The position numbers and the translations under genes were made by a program. This document shows positions 44,254 through 60,714 of a stretch of 64,000 nucleotides of DNA, piece by piece; within the stretch, counting starts at the first letter, position 1; each line of letters begins with the position of its first letter. Source of the stretch: Aristolochia californica (taxonomy: Eukaryota > Streptophyta > Magnoliopsida > Piperales > Aristolochiaceae); the NCBI GenBank assembly GCA_029961685.1, contig JARWKL010000005.1:45520211-45584210 (forward strand), written 5' to 3'. The notes beneath the pieces are model-generated. The model was not told where the DNA came from. It was given only the letters and a program-made list of their open reading frames with translations, and did not search any database.

Positions 44254-47200
44254 ATGGCACCTTCATCTACCATTGCGTCTCCTGTTGCTTCGCAAACCTT
44301 CGTTCCCAACTGCCTTTCTTCCCTCGCATATCGACAAGGTTAGAGTTCTTTTTTCTCTGCCCGTTATTTTTTATGCATCCTCAGTTGAAAACTTCGTACT
44401 TCGATTTGTTTTTTCTTTTTGAAGCAAGCCAATGCAGGCTGCTCAGAAGGAGTTTCTCCACGAATGGGATTGTTGCCGCTGGTGTTTCGGTTCTTGGTTC
44501 CTCATTGAACTCAAATTCTGCTCGTGGTGAGTTTGTTTATTTGTATTTTAATGACCATCCCATTTTATTTAATTTCCTTTTGGTTTTAACTTCTTCATTT
44601 TACACTTACGAAAATGGTGGGAGATAGGATGTTGGTTCCTTGTTTACATAATGAAGTTTCTCATCAGATAGTGAAGGTTATCCTTGTACTATTATGCTAA
44701 AGTGGTATAATTGCAGAAGTTCATTTAAACTTGTCAGTTTCCTTTGCTTCACTTATAAGACCCAAGTCACCTCGGCCGCGTCGGGAAAATATTCAGGTAG
44801 TTTGAGTGTAAATGGACAAAGTGCTTGGCCTTACTTCGGTTTTGCTCTTTATAGTGAGTAGATTATTCTTGTAGCCATGGATTAGGTGCCTCCCTTTTTT
44901 TCTGGGCATGCAATAATACGGCACAAATGGAACGAAAGGCATTTGAAGTCTACAGAAGCTGTTTGCTTGGTCAGCTAGTGGGGAGCTGTTGGACTCATGC
45001 CATTTGACTGCAAGATCCAATAGTTTCACAAATCTTTACCTCGATAAACCGCTTTTTTTCCCTTGACAGAATCCTTTTATTTTATTTTTTTTGGATATGG
45101 AAGCATGTCTGCTACAAGAAAAAAGAATTAAAATATTAAGAAAATTTGCTGGTGATTAGTTGATCTTCTCTCATTTGGTAAATTTTAGTATTATAATTTG
45201 GATGGAAATTAATAATCAGTTAGCAGAATGAATTTTCTAACAGACTCTAATGAACAGTCTCTGTCTCCAGGACCCACAGTGATCTTGTCCTAAGATTTGG
45301 TATGCATATTTGGTTGCTGACGAGGTGCAGATGAGAGAGGAGAAATTCAGTACTTGGGTTACTCTTCTATTAGTAGGGTCTAAAAAAAGAAGGATAAAAT
45401 TTGAAAACATGCTCTGTGAAGGGCCTCTTTGTCGTAGTGAAGTGATGATTGGACTTGGAATCTTTTTCTTGACTTTTTCAAGGTTTCTGGACTATGAGAT
45501 CTCCCATGTTGGAAATTACTAGTAAAATGATGAAAGGGGGAACTTGAATCCTTTCCAAAAGATCCAAGGCTCCTAATAATTAAATAAAATGACTAGTTAG
45601 GTTTGAAAGAATGCTCTTTTTCTAGAGCCTCATACACTCTAGCCATATGCTAGAAGCTGAAAGGTTCCAGAAGGTTTTACATCAATGTCAAAAAGCCTGG
45701 TTGCTATGCTAAAGTAATTACAGAAAATGCCAAGCTATCTAAATTAGATACGCATAGAGTTAGCTTAGGGGCTTGCTCTGGTGAATATTGTAGCAAATAT
45801 CTTAACCATCAATGGGGTTCAACAACAACTTACACATATAAGTAGGGATGGCCATTTCAACTAATAGGCCAGCTGTAGAGTGTTTGACACCAAGAAGCAC
45901 CGTCTGCAGAGGAAGAGGGTGGCAGAGATGAGACTGCTGAAGGTGAGTGGCAAATATGGAAGGTCAAAATAAGTAATAAACATAGCTGAGAAAATAAAAG
46001 AAGTTGTTTGAGAGGGTTTGAATTCAGGCATATTGACAGAAAGTTTTATAAGTGGTGGTTGAGGACCGACGAGAAATAGAGGAAAAATGATACATCGAAG
46101 AGAGTGATGAAGGCCATCAAAGTGACAAACTGCCAGGGTAGAGTTGAATGGAGAAAGACTTATGTACCTGACACTAATATAATTGGTGCAAGGCTCTGTT
46201 GATGATGACTTTAATCGACTTGTGAGCTAATTAAGATCCTCAGATCTAAGATCCACAAGATGAAAAAGAAAAAAAATATTAGCCATTGATCCACCTGGCA
46301 ATTCTGAAATTGAGAAAGCTGCTTTACTTTCTCGCTTGTTGCTTATTTATCAGTTGCCAACTTCCTTGAATTTCTAGAAAATATCAGTGTTCAAAATATT
46401 ATTTCCAATGAGTTGGTAAACAAACTTATATTTTTTAGGGACAGAGAGATTGCCATTCAAGCCAGAGGGCTATAATTTTTGGACATGGCGAGGTCACAAA
46501 ATCCATTATGTGGAACAAGGAAATGGAATTCCTATCATTCTCATCCATGGATTCGGTGCCTCTGCCTACCATTGGAGGTTTGCCTTCTCTTTTCTAGTGC
46601 TTTCTTTTGTTCCTTGGTTGCTATTGACTTGATGAAAATTGGTGTAAATAATGGTAGATCTCTTTGTCAACATGTATCTCAAATGTCAATTTTTGGTTTT
46701 TGTTTGGTTGCTATTCATTATAGAAAAACAGATGCCAGTTATTTAGTAGTTGGACGAGTTAGTTTGCCTGCTTTAAAGATTTAATATGTGTCTGAGTATT
46801 GGATGCTCTTTGCAACATTCTCAGTTTGTTGTAAAATTTCAACTTCTAATTCATCTATTGTACAGACTTGTAATTCATCCTTGGACTTGTCTTTTATTCA
46901 AAATTTGTTGTTTGGAATATATTATGATGTTTGATCTTTGGTGAAAAGTTTGTTCTTCATCTGTGTTGGTTTTTTCTACATGGGCAGATACAATATTCCG
47001 GAGTTGTCTCGAGCATACAAAGTTTATGCAGTAGATTTACTGGGATTTGGGTGGAGTGACAAAGCAATTATTCAATATGATGCAACGATTTGGAGAGATC
47101 AAGTGGCTGACTTTTTGAAGGAAATAGTGAAAGAGCCTGCTATTCTTGTTGGGAACAGGTACTATTTAAAGCATGAGGGGCAATGTTTCTTAGGTTATCG

Positions 47201-50157
47201 TGTGCTTCTATAAAAATGTTATACAGTTTCAAATAGGGTACAGATTTTCTAATGGTTTCCATGACCCATTTTATGATGCAAACCACAGCTTGAAAAGATA
47301 AAACTTCCATCTCATTTGCATAATAATAACATACTTGAGTGTAAGCAGTAATCTAAAGCCAAAGGAGCATCAACATTTCTTTTCATACAAATACATAAAT
47401 GTTTTACTTAGATGCTGTGTCTGCAGTTTATTGGTGAAAAATAAAGCAGGAGGAGAAATTGAATGGAAAACGAGAATCTAAGAGAAAATAAAAAACAGAG
47501 GAGGTGGGAAACAATGTCCAGTCACAGGCAACCATGCCACTGAAGTAACAAAATATGATTTTGATGCCATTAGATTTTGCTGTTCCAAAGCATAACTTTA
47601 GTGTCTTTATTCGTGTTTGTGAAATCCTTACTGAATGCTGTATCACATTTGATTTATACTGTCATCTTTAAGGGTTGTTTCATAGTGTTTCTTCAAGTGA
47701 TTCTACAACCTCTAAACATCTTATAGTTACTTTTCAGTCTTGGGGGATTTACAGCTTTGGTAACTGCAGCAGAGTTGCCTGAGGTAGTACTTGGAGTAGT
47801 ATTGCTGAACTCTGCTGGACAGTTTAGTAATCCAAGTGGAACGGTCGACCAAGGTGTTGAAGAAACTGCTCTGCAGAAGTTCCTGTTAAAGCCTTTGAAG
47901 GAATTTTTTCAACGTACAGTGCTTGGATTTCTGTTTTGGCAATCAAAGCAACCATCACGTGTTGAATCAGTCTTGAAAAGTGTATGCACTACCTAACTGG
48001 TTACCAGAGTCTCCTTTGTTTATATAGAATTAGCATACAATGGTGACTGGTTACAATGCTAGAATATCCTATCAACAATTTTCAATTTGAGAATGATTCA
48101 GAACTGTAACTTCCCTATTTCCATCTGCATGGATCTCTCTTGTTCACTGAGTTGGTTGGTTATCACACTACCTGAGAACAAGATCCTAACGTTGGGAAAA
48201 GCTTCTTCAATACTTGTCATCATTACTACAAACAGCAGATGAAATTTGATCCATCATGGAGCAATAGTTACCGGTGGGAGAAAGGGTACCAAAAGCACCT
48301 CTTAACTCCTATAGAGATAACTACAACCTTGAATGTTGATCTTTCTTAGAAAAAAGATATTAATTTTTTATTTTTATATTATCATACCCAGTAGCAGAAA
48401 TAATCCCACATTTTTTTTAAACTAGAAACAATCTTGCAATTATTAGATAAAGAAAACTTCTAACTTATTCCCCCCCCAAAAAAAAAATTCTAACTTAGCT
48501 ATTCATTTTGGGATATACTTGGAGGCAACTTTAACATAGTATTAAAGCAGGCTGTTTTTGTTGGATCTAGTTTGTGCCCCATTTAGTCTTTACCCTGCTT
48601 ATGTTGTCTACATCTTAGGATCATTATTTGTTTGTTTAGGTCAAGACGTGAGAAAGAGTGTTGGTGAGAGAAATTAATGTTAAGAAATACTCGTGGTTAT
48701 TAATTCGAAAAAAAACTTCCTAACTTCACCTTGTCATTTTAGGATGAATGTAGACCCAATTTTAATAGTAGTTATATGTTTAATGAATTCTAGAATAATC
48801 TTGTTTGCATGAAGACTATGTACCTTTAAATAAGATTGGGATTAAAACTGTCTAATGTCTATGCAGACATTTTGGCAACTGTAAGTCTCAATTTTCTGCA
48901 TGATAACTGTCTATTCTCCCTCATCTAGGGAATAAAAGTAAATAACTCATGCTGAGGCAAGTTAATACATCAACTTTTGATTGATGTTATTTTCTCTATC
49001 ATTTTTTTCTTTTTTTCCAAGGCCTTTTCCTTGATCTCCAGTCCACTGTGGTGCTTTCTGCCGATTCTGACAAATACCTGCTGATGAACCATTCAAGTGA
49101 AACTTTTTACTCCTCTCTACTATTGGTGTTGACAATACTTTCAATGATGCTAAACTTTTCTCTCCTCTGTAAAATTGGCGTTACCAATGCTTTAGTGACT
49201 ATTCCAACAAGAATTACTAGGATGACATTTTCATTTTATTATGCAGGTGTATGTAAATACTTCAAATGTGGATGATTATCTGATCCAGTCCATAACAAAA
49301 CCAACAGAGGATCCCAATGCAGGAGAAGTGTATTATAGGTATCTGATAATTTTGAAGTTACTTTTCCATGTCTGCAATTCATTTTCGTGTCTTTGTTTTC
49401 TGATACATTTGATGAAATTTAGACTTTTGATCAACAGTACTACAGTTACTGTTGTATTTCTGTTTCCATGATTTTGCATGTTACTACAACAGTCAGCTCC
49501 TCTTCATCTATTGACTTTGTTTGTCATAAGGACTGTCAGTAATGTGTTTTACGTATATCCCACCAAAGTCACTTGCACACCTAGCTTTCGGCAAGATTTT
49601 GGTAGTATGAACTGTCCATTTAACTGAAATGCTCCTGTGCAACTCAGAAAACTATCTGTTTCAACGAAATATCTTTTTCATGGCCAGGAAATCTTTTCTC
49701 TAATTTAAGTAGAATTCAGTATCAACCCATTTGTACAATATGTTCTACTTGCTAGAGTTGTAGTTTCTTGTACCGTCAAATCAGAATGATAATCCGTGTG
49801 AAGAATAGATTTATGCATTATATTGGTGCGATACTTAGCTCGTATTTTCTTGTTCCCATTATGAACCTTTGGAATTTCTGCAGATTAATGACGACATTCA
49901 TGTCAAACCAATCCAAGTACACGCTAGATGGGATGCTCTCTAAACTTTCTTGCCCACTTCTGCTGCTCTGGGGTGATTTAGACCCTTGGGTGGGGCCTAC
50001 TAAAGCAGTTAAGATAAAAGACTTTTATCGAAATACATCCTTGGTGAATCTACAAGCTGGGCACTGCCCCCATGATGAAGTTCCAGAGCTTGTCAATAAA
50101 GCTCTCGTTGATTGGCTGTCATCTCTGAGGCTGGAACGCTCCTTACAAACACCCTGA
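44254..50157 (+). CDS. Plastid-targeted alpha/beta-hydrolase (At4g36530 type)
   Basis: Seven exons join in phase: 44254-44338, 44425-44526, 46439-46577, 46988-47158, 47738-47981, 49247-49338 and 49884-50157, giving 368 residues. The N-terminus (MAPSSTIASPVASQTF) is rich in Ser and Thr and looks like a chloroplast transit peptide. The fold motifs are ILIHGFGASAYHWR (oxyanion loop), VDLLGFGWSDKA, the elbow GNSLGGFTAL split across exons 4 and 5 (Ser nucleophile), the acid in LLWGDLDPWVG and the His in LQAGHCPHDEVPE. All three catalytic residues are present. The nearest remembered relative is an uncharacterised Arabidopsis chloroplast hydrolase, so the substrate is unknown. It points away from the MAGL-like gene across the nested transposon. 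Intron 2 is nearly 2 kb with no recognised insertion. Confidence 0.92.
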
Positions 50158-50686
50158 ATTTGTGTAGAATATCTTTCTTTCTTTCACTGTGAGCTGTACT
50201 ATTTACCAGTTATTTTGTGACAATCATACATGAAGTATTTCTTTGCAATCGTGATAGTAAATTTCAAATGAGTTGGCCTGGATTACTTAAAAAGTGTTGC
50301 TGCACCTAAAAGGGGCAGCGTACTTCAGGATGCAGAAGAAAGAGTTAATGCAGTACTGGCTAATTGTACGCTGCAGGAGCAAGGAAACTCCGCTATTATG
50401 AAAGTGCGGTACAAGTAGTAAGATTTGGGTGCATTAGTCCATGTTAACGGTACAATTTACAGGTTACAAGGGCAAAGTCTACTTGTGATTTCATGCGAGC
50501 AGCTCCTTTCTGGCTGTCCCGCAATCGAATTCCTTCATAAACCCCTTCTGACTTTTAAACACTACAAATCATGAAACATGTGATCACTGGCCACCTTGTC
50601 CCGCTAGCGACAAGACCCAAAACTCTTATAAGACTGCGGCTTTGTCGTGCTGAATGCAGTGTAATCCCCTTGTACCACGAGATCAA
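50158..50686. other. Intergenic gap, nothing specific seen
   Basis: It includes the hydrolase 3' UTR and the upstream region of the reductase gene. No repeat or motif stands out. Confidence 0.5.
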
Positions 50687-51946
50687 ATGGCCGCAAAGAG
50701 CAGGATTTTAGTCATCGGCAGCACTGGGCGTCTGGGGAAGTTCATGGTAGAGGCGAGCGCAAAATTGGGTCACCCCACCTTTGCTCTGTTAAGAGACAGT
50801 GCCGTCTCTCACCCGGAAAAGGCCATTATCATCGAAGGCTTCAAGAACTCCGGCGTCAGCTTACTCTACGTAAGAAGGAATTTGACCATCTTGTGTGTTC
50901 TCTCTTTCTTTTATTGTTAATCACAGGATTTCTTTTTCTTCTGAAAAACCAACATTTCCGTGTCAGGGAGATCTTCACGAGCATCAGAGTTTGGTGAAGG
51001 CGATCAAGCAAGTTGATGTTGTAATCTCTACAGTTGATCAGCTCGCGGACCAGGTGAAGATCGTTAATGCCATCAAGGAAGCTGGAACTGTCAAGGTAGG
51101 CCATCTATTGTATTCCATGTAAAACGCTAACATGGAGCTTGGAGCTACCACCTGATATGGCTCCTCTGTAGAGATTCCTCCCATCAGAATTCGGAATGGA
51201 TGTGGATCGTGTCCACGCAGTCGATCCGGCCAAGACGATGTTCGAGACCAAAGTGCATATTCGGCGGATCGTGGAGGCTGAAGGTATCCCTTACACCTAC
51301 GTCTCCAGCAACTTCCTCGCCGGTTATTTTCTGCCCTCACTGTTTCAGCCAGACCTCACCTCTCCTCCCAGAGACAAAGTCACCATTTTGGGGGATGGAC
51401 GCACCAAAGGTAGTTTCTGCTTTTCCACTCTGTTCATCGTTTATTTCAGTTTCTAGTGTCACCTCGCCTTACCTTCTTCCATGCGAAGCCATTTTTGTGC
51501 ACGAGGAGGATGTTGCAGCCTACACCATCAGTTCCGTGGACGACCCACGAACATTGAACAAGATTCTTTACATGAGGCCCCCAGCCAACATCTTCTCCAT
51601 GGACGAATTAGTTTCCCTCTGGGAGAAGAAGATTGGGAAGACACTTGAGAGGATTTATGTCTCGAAGGAGGAAGTTCACAAAAGAATGCAAGGTGATATT
51701 GCTATCGAACTCCCTTCTAGCAGATTTCATTTCAACAGCCAGGGTAGGGACACGCTTGACTGGTTCTTCTTGTTGGTTTTCTTTGATGCAGAGTCCCCGA
51801 GATTCTTCTCCCTCGGGCACACGGTCTTTGTGAAGGGAGATCAGACCAATTTTGAGATCGAACCATCTTTTGGAGTGGAGGCTGCCAATCTTTACCCGGA
51901 AATCAAATACAGTACCGTGGATGAATTGCTGAACCAGTTCGTCTGA
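50687..51946 (+). CDS. Phenylcoumaran benzylic ether reductase / isoflavone-reductase-like protein
   Basis: This is an NADPH-dependent reductase of the PIP family (pinoresinol-lariciresinol, isoflavone and phenylcoumaran benzylic ether reductases), which acts on lignan-type phenolics in the cytosol. Five exons join in phase: 50687-50869, 50967-51095, 51172-51409, 51489-51692 and 51792-51946, giving 302 residues against about 308 in the family. The Rossmann motif is GSTGRLG (residues 11-17). Family segments include LVKAIKQVDVVISTV, FLPSEFGMDVDRVHAV and GIPYTYVSSNFLAGYF. The catalytic-type Lys lies in MFETKVHIRR. The C-terminus reads GDQTNFEIEPSFGVEA and ends in LLNQFV. Overall similarity is best to PCBER. 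Two small gaps are visible: after ISTV, and after the exon 4/5 junction ESP. Both are near loops, so activity is plausible but unproven. Confidence 0.92.
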
Positions 51947-54900
51947 GAATCCAACGACTTCGGGGCATTAAGATTGTACGTGGTTAATACAAAACATGGC
52001 ATTCAGATCGAACCTTGTTTCTTTATCAACAATAAAGTTTAATTCTGTGTAAAAACAGGCAAATATTCATTTCCCATAGGAAGAAGCTCTTAGGACCAAA
52101 GGTACCCCAAAAAAGTATCATCTATATAAATAAATATTATAAAATTTACCAATATAGAAAAATAAATCGATGTTCATGTTTCTACACCAAATTACAACAC
52201 TGAACAAAATGGGCAGTTACTAAGCACATTTTACTCTCCCACAGTGACCTAATGAACTAATGAACTGTATCGTATCCAATATTAAGAGATTGATAGAGAT
52301 AAAGATAAACATAGTGATAGATATAAAGATAATAATAAATATAAAGATAACTAGTGTTTGAATTAGAGATAGATTTAAATTGTAGAGTCCTAATCACCTA
52401 CAATCTTTCTATGTGATTTTATAAATAATTTACACCTGATCAATAATAATCACAGAAATATTATTTATCGTTACTAAATTATATAGAGATGACCCCACGG
52501 AATTTCTCTTCCCATAACGCAGCGACTTTGTAGGATTATCATGTTCTGTTCGATCATCATCCTCCAGATTGATCTCATCTATCTTTTACACTGCCAAATC
52601 GAGGAGAAGCGGTCACGGCGAAAACAAAAAGCATGCGAGGGTTCAATCATGAGATGTCTCTACCAGTTTCGTTGACAAGGAATTTGCAGTCGAAGAAATT
52701 CGACGAACACACAAAGACTGCCGTAAAAAAGATGTTCTCTGAAAAAAGGGGCCCCGAAGGATGAACGAAGACAATGACAAGCTTCGGTTAAAAGATATTT
52801 AAGTAGTTCTCCATTTTTTAACGTCAAGAAGAGAGAAGGTAGGGAACGAAGACATATGTCTACGACTCCGTAGCCAACTGTGGGTTAATGCAAGAATTAA
52901 GCTCTCATACAAGCAATCCATGCGGAGATTATGCACCACGATTGGACTTCGATGTTATCATCTTCATCTGCTACATCATTTCTGTGTGCCACGGAATCGC
53001 CATCGATTCCTTCGATCTGGATACAAGAGTACTACTACCCCAGCGAAAGAGACGCTTTGGTTCGATTGAGGGAACCCGTGAATTCTACCGTTGCGGCGAA
53101 GCAGATGGGCTGGGAGTGAATGTATCGATTCCCATGTGATTCGTAAAGTTCCCGAAGGGGCGGAGAAGTTGGGTTCTATTCCGCCAACATGCAACTGATT
53201 TCTGTCAAACCACACATCATTCTAAGAAAGTTTTTCCATTCTTACTTCCCAGATAAGCTGAAAACATTGCGAATCTGCGATCATCTGATATCATAAACTC
53301 ACTCAACTTGGGGATTAGTGATTCGGTACTGTAGCAGGCGCAGAAGACTAACCGACTCAAGCCGCAAAAGAAGCCCTTTGAAAATCATTAAAATGTGCGT
53401 AGGGATTACTTCTGTGGAAAAAAATGTTGGCCTTGGGCAGTTGACGCGGGGTTGGCGTGTCTCCGTTCGTGCAAGGAGTCAAAAGAAACTGATCTCTCAT
53501 CATTTACCACCATGCTTCACTTGATATTGTGTCAGCCGATTCCATTAAAACCTTTGTTGATATGATGATGATGATCCCAATAAATTTCAGAGAAAAAGAG
53601 AACTTACTTAACAAACTTTTTAATTCATTACTGATCCTCGGTGAACCGGTACTGGCCCTGTTTACAGGCCAAAAGAAAATGTATTGACCCCAGGCCACTT
53701 CATCTTTACCCTCTGCTACTTTCTTGCAATCTTAGTAGATGCGCAATATTCATCCTGCATTTTTTTTCAACTCTCAACAGATCTTTTTGACCAGCCAAAA
53801 TGGAGCCTAGTCGGTTCGGGGCTATCATCTGCACTCTCAAACGTATCTGTTCAGACTTCTGATCAATCAATTATCTTATTATTAATTTCTTGACTTCAAA
53901 TAATTGCTGGGCTTGCCCTTTTCTTCCTACCTGTCTCTCTTTCTATCTCTCCCTCTGTCTCGATTTCCGATCTCTTCTTATTGGCATTGATATTTCTCTT
54001 GGCCGCCTCTTACCCACTTAAGAACCGAGCGCAGAAAGGTGTCGACCATCACGTCTCTCGTGATCAAGATTGGGTTATGTTCCGCAATCAGCATATATAT
54101 GCCATTCTCTTTTCAGTCAATCATCTTCTCCATGGCGAGTTGCCTTTGCCTAAAGATTTGTATGCGGAAAACTTGCTTTCCTTCACCTTACTGAATTATC
54201 TTTAAATTTTGACATTTAAAAGGTTGCTTCGTTCCTGTAACACTCACGAGCTCTCAGGTTAACGAACCCACCAAATACGCAGTATGATTGTGCGCGCGTG
54301 ACAAGTGCACCAGATTACTTTTTTCTTGATTGCTCTATTAGATGACTAGCAAGTGCTGCTGGATTCGTTATAAAATTTGGTTTCTGCAGAGGTGACAAGG
54401 GCTGCGAGGATGTGGTATATGTAGTTGTTTCTTTCATCTGTTTCAACTCAAAAGTGAAGAGGAGTTGGAATCCAAGTCAGGCTTCAACAGCCCATGCGAT
54501 CCCGGAGACCTTCTGCTTTCTAACCAATTATCATATATCTAAACTCCTTACAAACTTGTCACGAGGATCATCACATCTACACATAGTTATTTTTGTTTTA
54601 GAAGTGCTGAAAAAGTTGAACAAGGCCGTGAGCTTTTTCCAACATACGCCACGGTGTTGCTCGCTTTCTTGACACCTAGGTCATATTGACCATCACTTCA
54701 CTCACCTCTCATGGCTGACACTGTTCTACATTTGGCCTACCATTCTCCTCCACTGTTGTTACGAATGCTTGACAGTTCGACAGTTAAGAACACGGAGAGA
54801 CGGAGATGGACAGAGAGATCACTGTTACTTACCAACGCAGAATGCCGATAGAAAAGCTGGCAGTCCACCTTGCACCAGAAAATTTTACGGTGGGATTTAA

Positions 54901-55568
54901 TGCTAATGTATGAATAGGAAGAATTAGTTAAGAAGATTTTCAAAAATCTTCCTAATATATTCAAGTCAGCGGATTTGGATGCGTTGTTCATATCGAAATC
55001 TAACTGTTCTGCATTATTATTAGCAAGCGACCGACGGATTACTATGCATAGCGCACAGTGCCAACAAATATAAAGCTAAATCAAATCTTTAATGGCAGTA
55101 ATAAGGCAAAAGATTGGTCAGAAACAGCAATAGCGTCTGTTCACCGGGGATGAATTCCTGTGACTTGTGATTTCAACAACAACCAGCTTCAGAGAGAACT
55201 GGAATTGGAGCCTCCACGCACCCTGCATATTGTCCATCCATGCAAGAGAAAAGCTCCCGGCTTGCCTAGAATCCATGTCAGATGCTACACAGTTGCCGAC
55301 CCAATAAAAAAGCCGTTGCCAGGTTACTTCTATTCTATTTACACGCTCTACTTTTAAAATTCCTTCTTCTAGATCATGTCTTATGTCACCATGCTTGGAC
55401 AAAAATCTAGTGCAGATCTATCCATGTCTACTTCTCAGTTTATTTTTTCTCTCGTTCTCACCACAAATACCCGTCTCTGGTAGCGCACTCTTCAGGAATC
55501 GAGAGTGAGGACAAGTGTCGGCTTTCCGAATACTTTGTAGTAATCCAAGGAAGAAACAAGGAGGCGAA
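51947..55568. other. 3.6-kb intergenic region with little content
   Basis: An AT-rich stretch with GATA-like runs lies at 52285-52370. A receptor-kinase relic at 52930-53260 is listed separately. The open frames elsewhere (for example 53684-53893, 54412-54672, and minus 54737-54991 and 55118-55402) match nothing I know and have no splice or start context. Confidence 0.55.
52930..53260 (+). pseudogene. Relic of an LRR receptor-like kinase N-terminus
   Basis: The plus frame from 52931 runs into YYYPSERDALVRLREPVNST, which resembles the LRRNT start of plant LRR receptor kinases (ERDALLQLRDSLNST type). After a stop, in other frames, come SHVIR and, near 53180, GSIPPT, which look like the start of the first LRRs. 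No kinase domain is recognisable nearby. This looks like a degraded fragment, but the similarity is short. Confidence 0.45.
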
Positions 55569-58817
<3,249 letters not shown>

Positions 58818-60714
58818 ATCCTTTGCTGCAGATCAGTCATCCGTCGATAGCCAAATAGTGATAGGCATGATGATAGTCTTATTGCTGAAAAGAGTAGTAC
58901 CAGTGACAAAAATGAAGAGATGTTTGTGATGCCGGGAAGACTGAAAAAACTTTTATTGCGGTCGAGTCGTATATGGTGTTACTGTTTACACCTTTGGTCT
59001 TTCTGTTTTCTGAATGACGCATAAATTAAGTTTATTCTTAGAAGAAAGCGTCAGAGTAGAAAGTGAAAGTAAAAATGATTTCAGTCTCACTTGCCCAAAA
59101 ACGTTAGTATGCATACCTGATATGATGGAAAGTGATTTCATTCACTTTTACTCGCATGCTCTCCCTCTCTCTCGACCCTTTCTGCTTCCCAACCCTGTCC
59201 TCCTCTCTCCTCTCTTGCTCTTTGCCGTCCGGTCCAACCCTCTCGCTGTCTCAACTCCTCTATTTCTTCTCCCTCTCACCGTCTCAACTCCTCTCTCGTC
59301 TCTTGCTCTTTGCCGTCCAGTCAAACCCTCTCGCTGTCTCAACTCCTCTATTTCTTCTCCCTCTCACCGTCTCAACTCCTCTCTCGTCTCTTGCTCTTTG
59401 CCGTCCAGTCAAACCCTCTCACCGTCTCAACTCCTCTATTTCTTCTCCCTCTCACCGTCTCAACTCTTCTCTTTCTTCCCCTTCTCGCCGTCTATCAAAG
59501 TCTTTTTATTTTTTTGAATTAAAACTACACTAAAATTGTTTTATGTTATTAATAAAATACCATATATTATTTATTTATTATTGTTACTACTAAATTAAAT
59601 TATTAATTTAAATTAATAATTAAGATATTATTAAACTAAGAATTTGATAAGTATCTAGACATTATACATTATAAAGTAAACATTTTTTTGAGTATTCTAT
59701 ATTTTATAATTAATTTAATTAATGATTTTACTTTAACTCGTAATTATTGTATTACTTTAGACTAAACTACAATCAATTTTAATTTATTAATAAAATACAC
59801 TACTTAATTATTTATTATGTTAATATATATTTAATTTTAGATTAAATTATTAATTATAAAATAATCATATTTGTTTAAGTATATTATAAAAAAATAACTT
59901 ATTCTAAAAAATAACTAGCTTTTCATTTTACTTTTACTTTTGCGTATCTAAGGCATGACCTCGAATCATAATTGTGGTTCTATGCGTCTCGACTGCTTTC
60001 TCTCCAAGGATCTTGACTCTGTGGGAGCTCTTTGAGAAGAGTCTCGTCCGAGCACATGAACACTCTAGGACAGAACAAGTGGATAAAGTATTTGGGAGAC
60101 AGCGACCGTGGAACAGATTGCTTCTCTGTGAAATAGCAGATTGCACTCCATTCTCCTGTCTCCACCACTCATGCAGGTCTCATCTTAATGGTGACGTCAA
60201 TTTATGTATGCCTAAAGCTACGATACAAACAGGCACTCTGTATCAGATAGACGGATTTCCGACCACTAGGAGAGATTGGAGTATCGCCGAATCGACTGCA
60301 TTCCTGAATGTTCTTCCGCGGTTCATCACCCCCACATCATCCTTCCTTCCCTTTGAACCGCAAGATACTGACAAAATCTTCTGTTTTTGACTAGATAGCA
60401 CTCCACAAGCTTCTGATGACTTCGCTTAGGAAAGTAACGACCTTAAATGTAAAAAAAATGGGAGGTGAAAGTGGTGTCAAGGAAGTCTGGAAGTAAAGTC
60501 TAAACAGAGTAAAGAAACATTTTTGTCCTCGTGTTTTGTCCCGTAACGCATCGCAGATCGCTACGATCACAATAAAGATGTGGCTTCTATTGCTTCTCCT
60601 CCCTTCAGTATAAAAACCAACTCTTCGATTTTCGGCGACTAACCTGAAAATAACCGCATCGATTTTCCTCTCGACTCGCAAAACTCTTCTCCTCTCTCTC
60701 TCCGTTTCTTGGCA
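58818..60714. other. Intergenic region between SCPL and the Mpv17-family gene
   Basis: It holds the SCPL 3' UTR, a pyrimidine-rich tandem repeat and AT-rich block (separate entry), and from about 59960 to 60400 a mixed-composition stretch with an open plus frame that matches nothing I know. The pyrimidine-rich 60660-60710 is likely the leader of the next gene. Confidence 0.5.
59030..59960. repeat. Pyrimidine-rich tandem repeat plus AT-rich block, possible small transposon
   Basis: Three 88-bp units start at 59225, 59313 and 59401 (ccgtcc.gtc.aaccctctc and so on). They are followed by an AT-rich stretch at 59520-59930. The outer edges show weak inverted similarity (agtagaaagtgaaagtaaaa near 59055 against the reverse complement of ttttacttttacttttgc near 59935). 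This could be a non-autonomous DNA element, but no target duplication was found. Open frames across the repeat are compositional. Confidence 0.5.

Noticed and set aside
59014..59533. Overlapping open frames of 167, 133 and 70 codons
   Set aside because: They run through the 88-bp tandem repeat in several frames at once and repeat the same Ser/Leu/Pro units. No start or splice context.
59974..60390. 138-codon plus-strand frame upstream of the Mpv17-family gene
   Set aside because: It begins at a TTG rather than ATG, matches no family I know, and has no neighbouring exons. It may be a relic, but I cannot support it as a gene.
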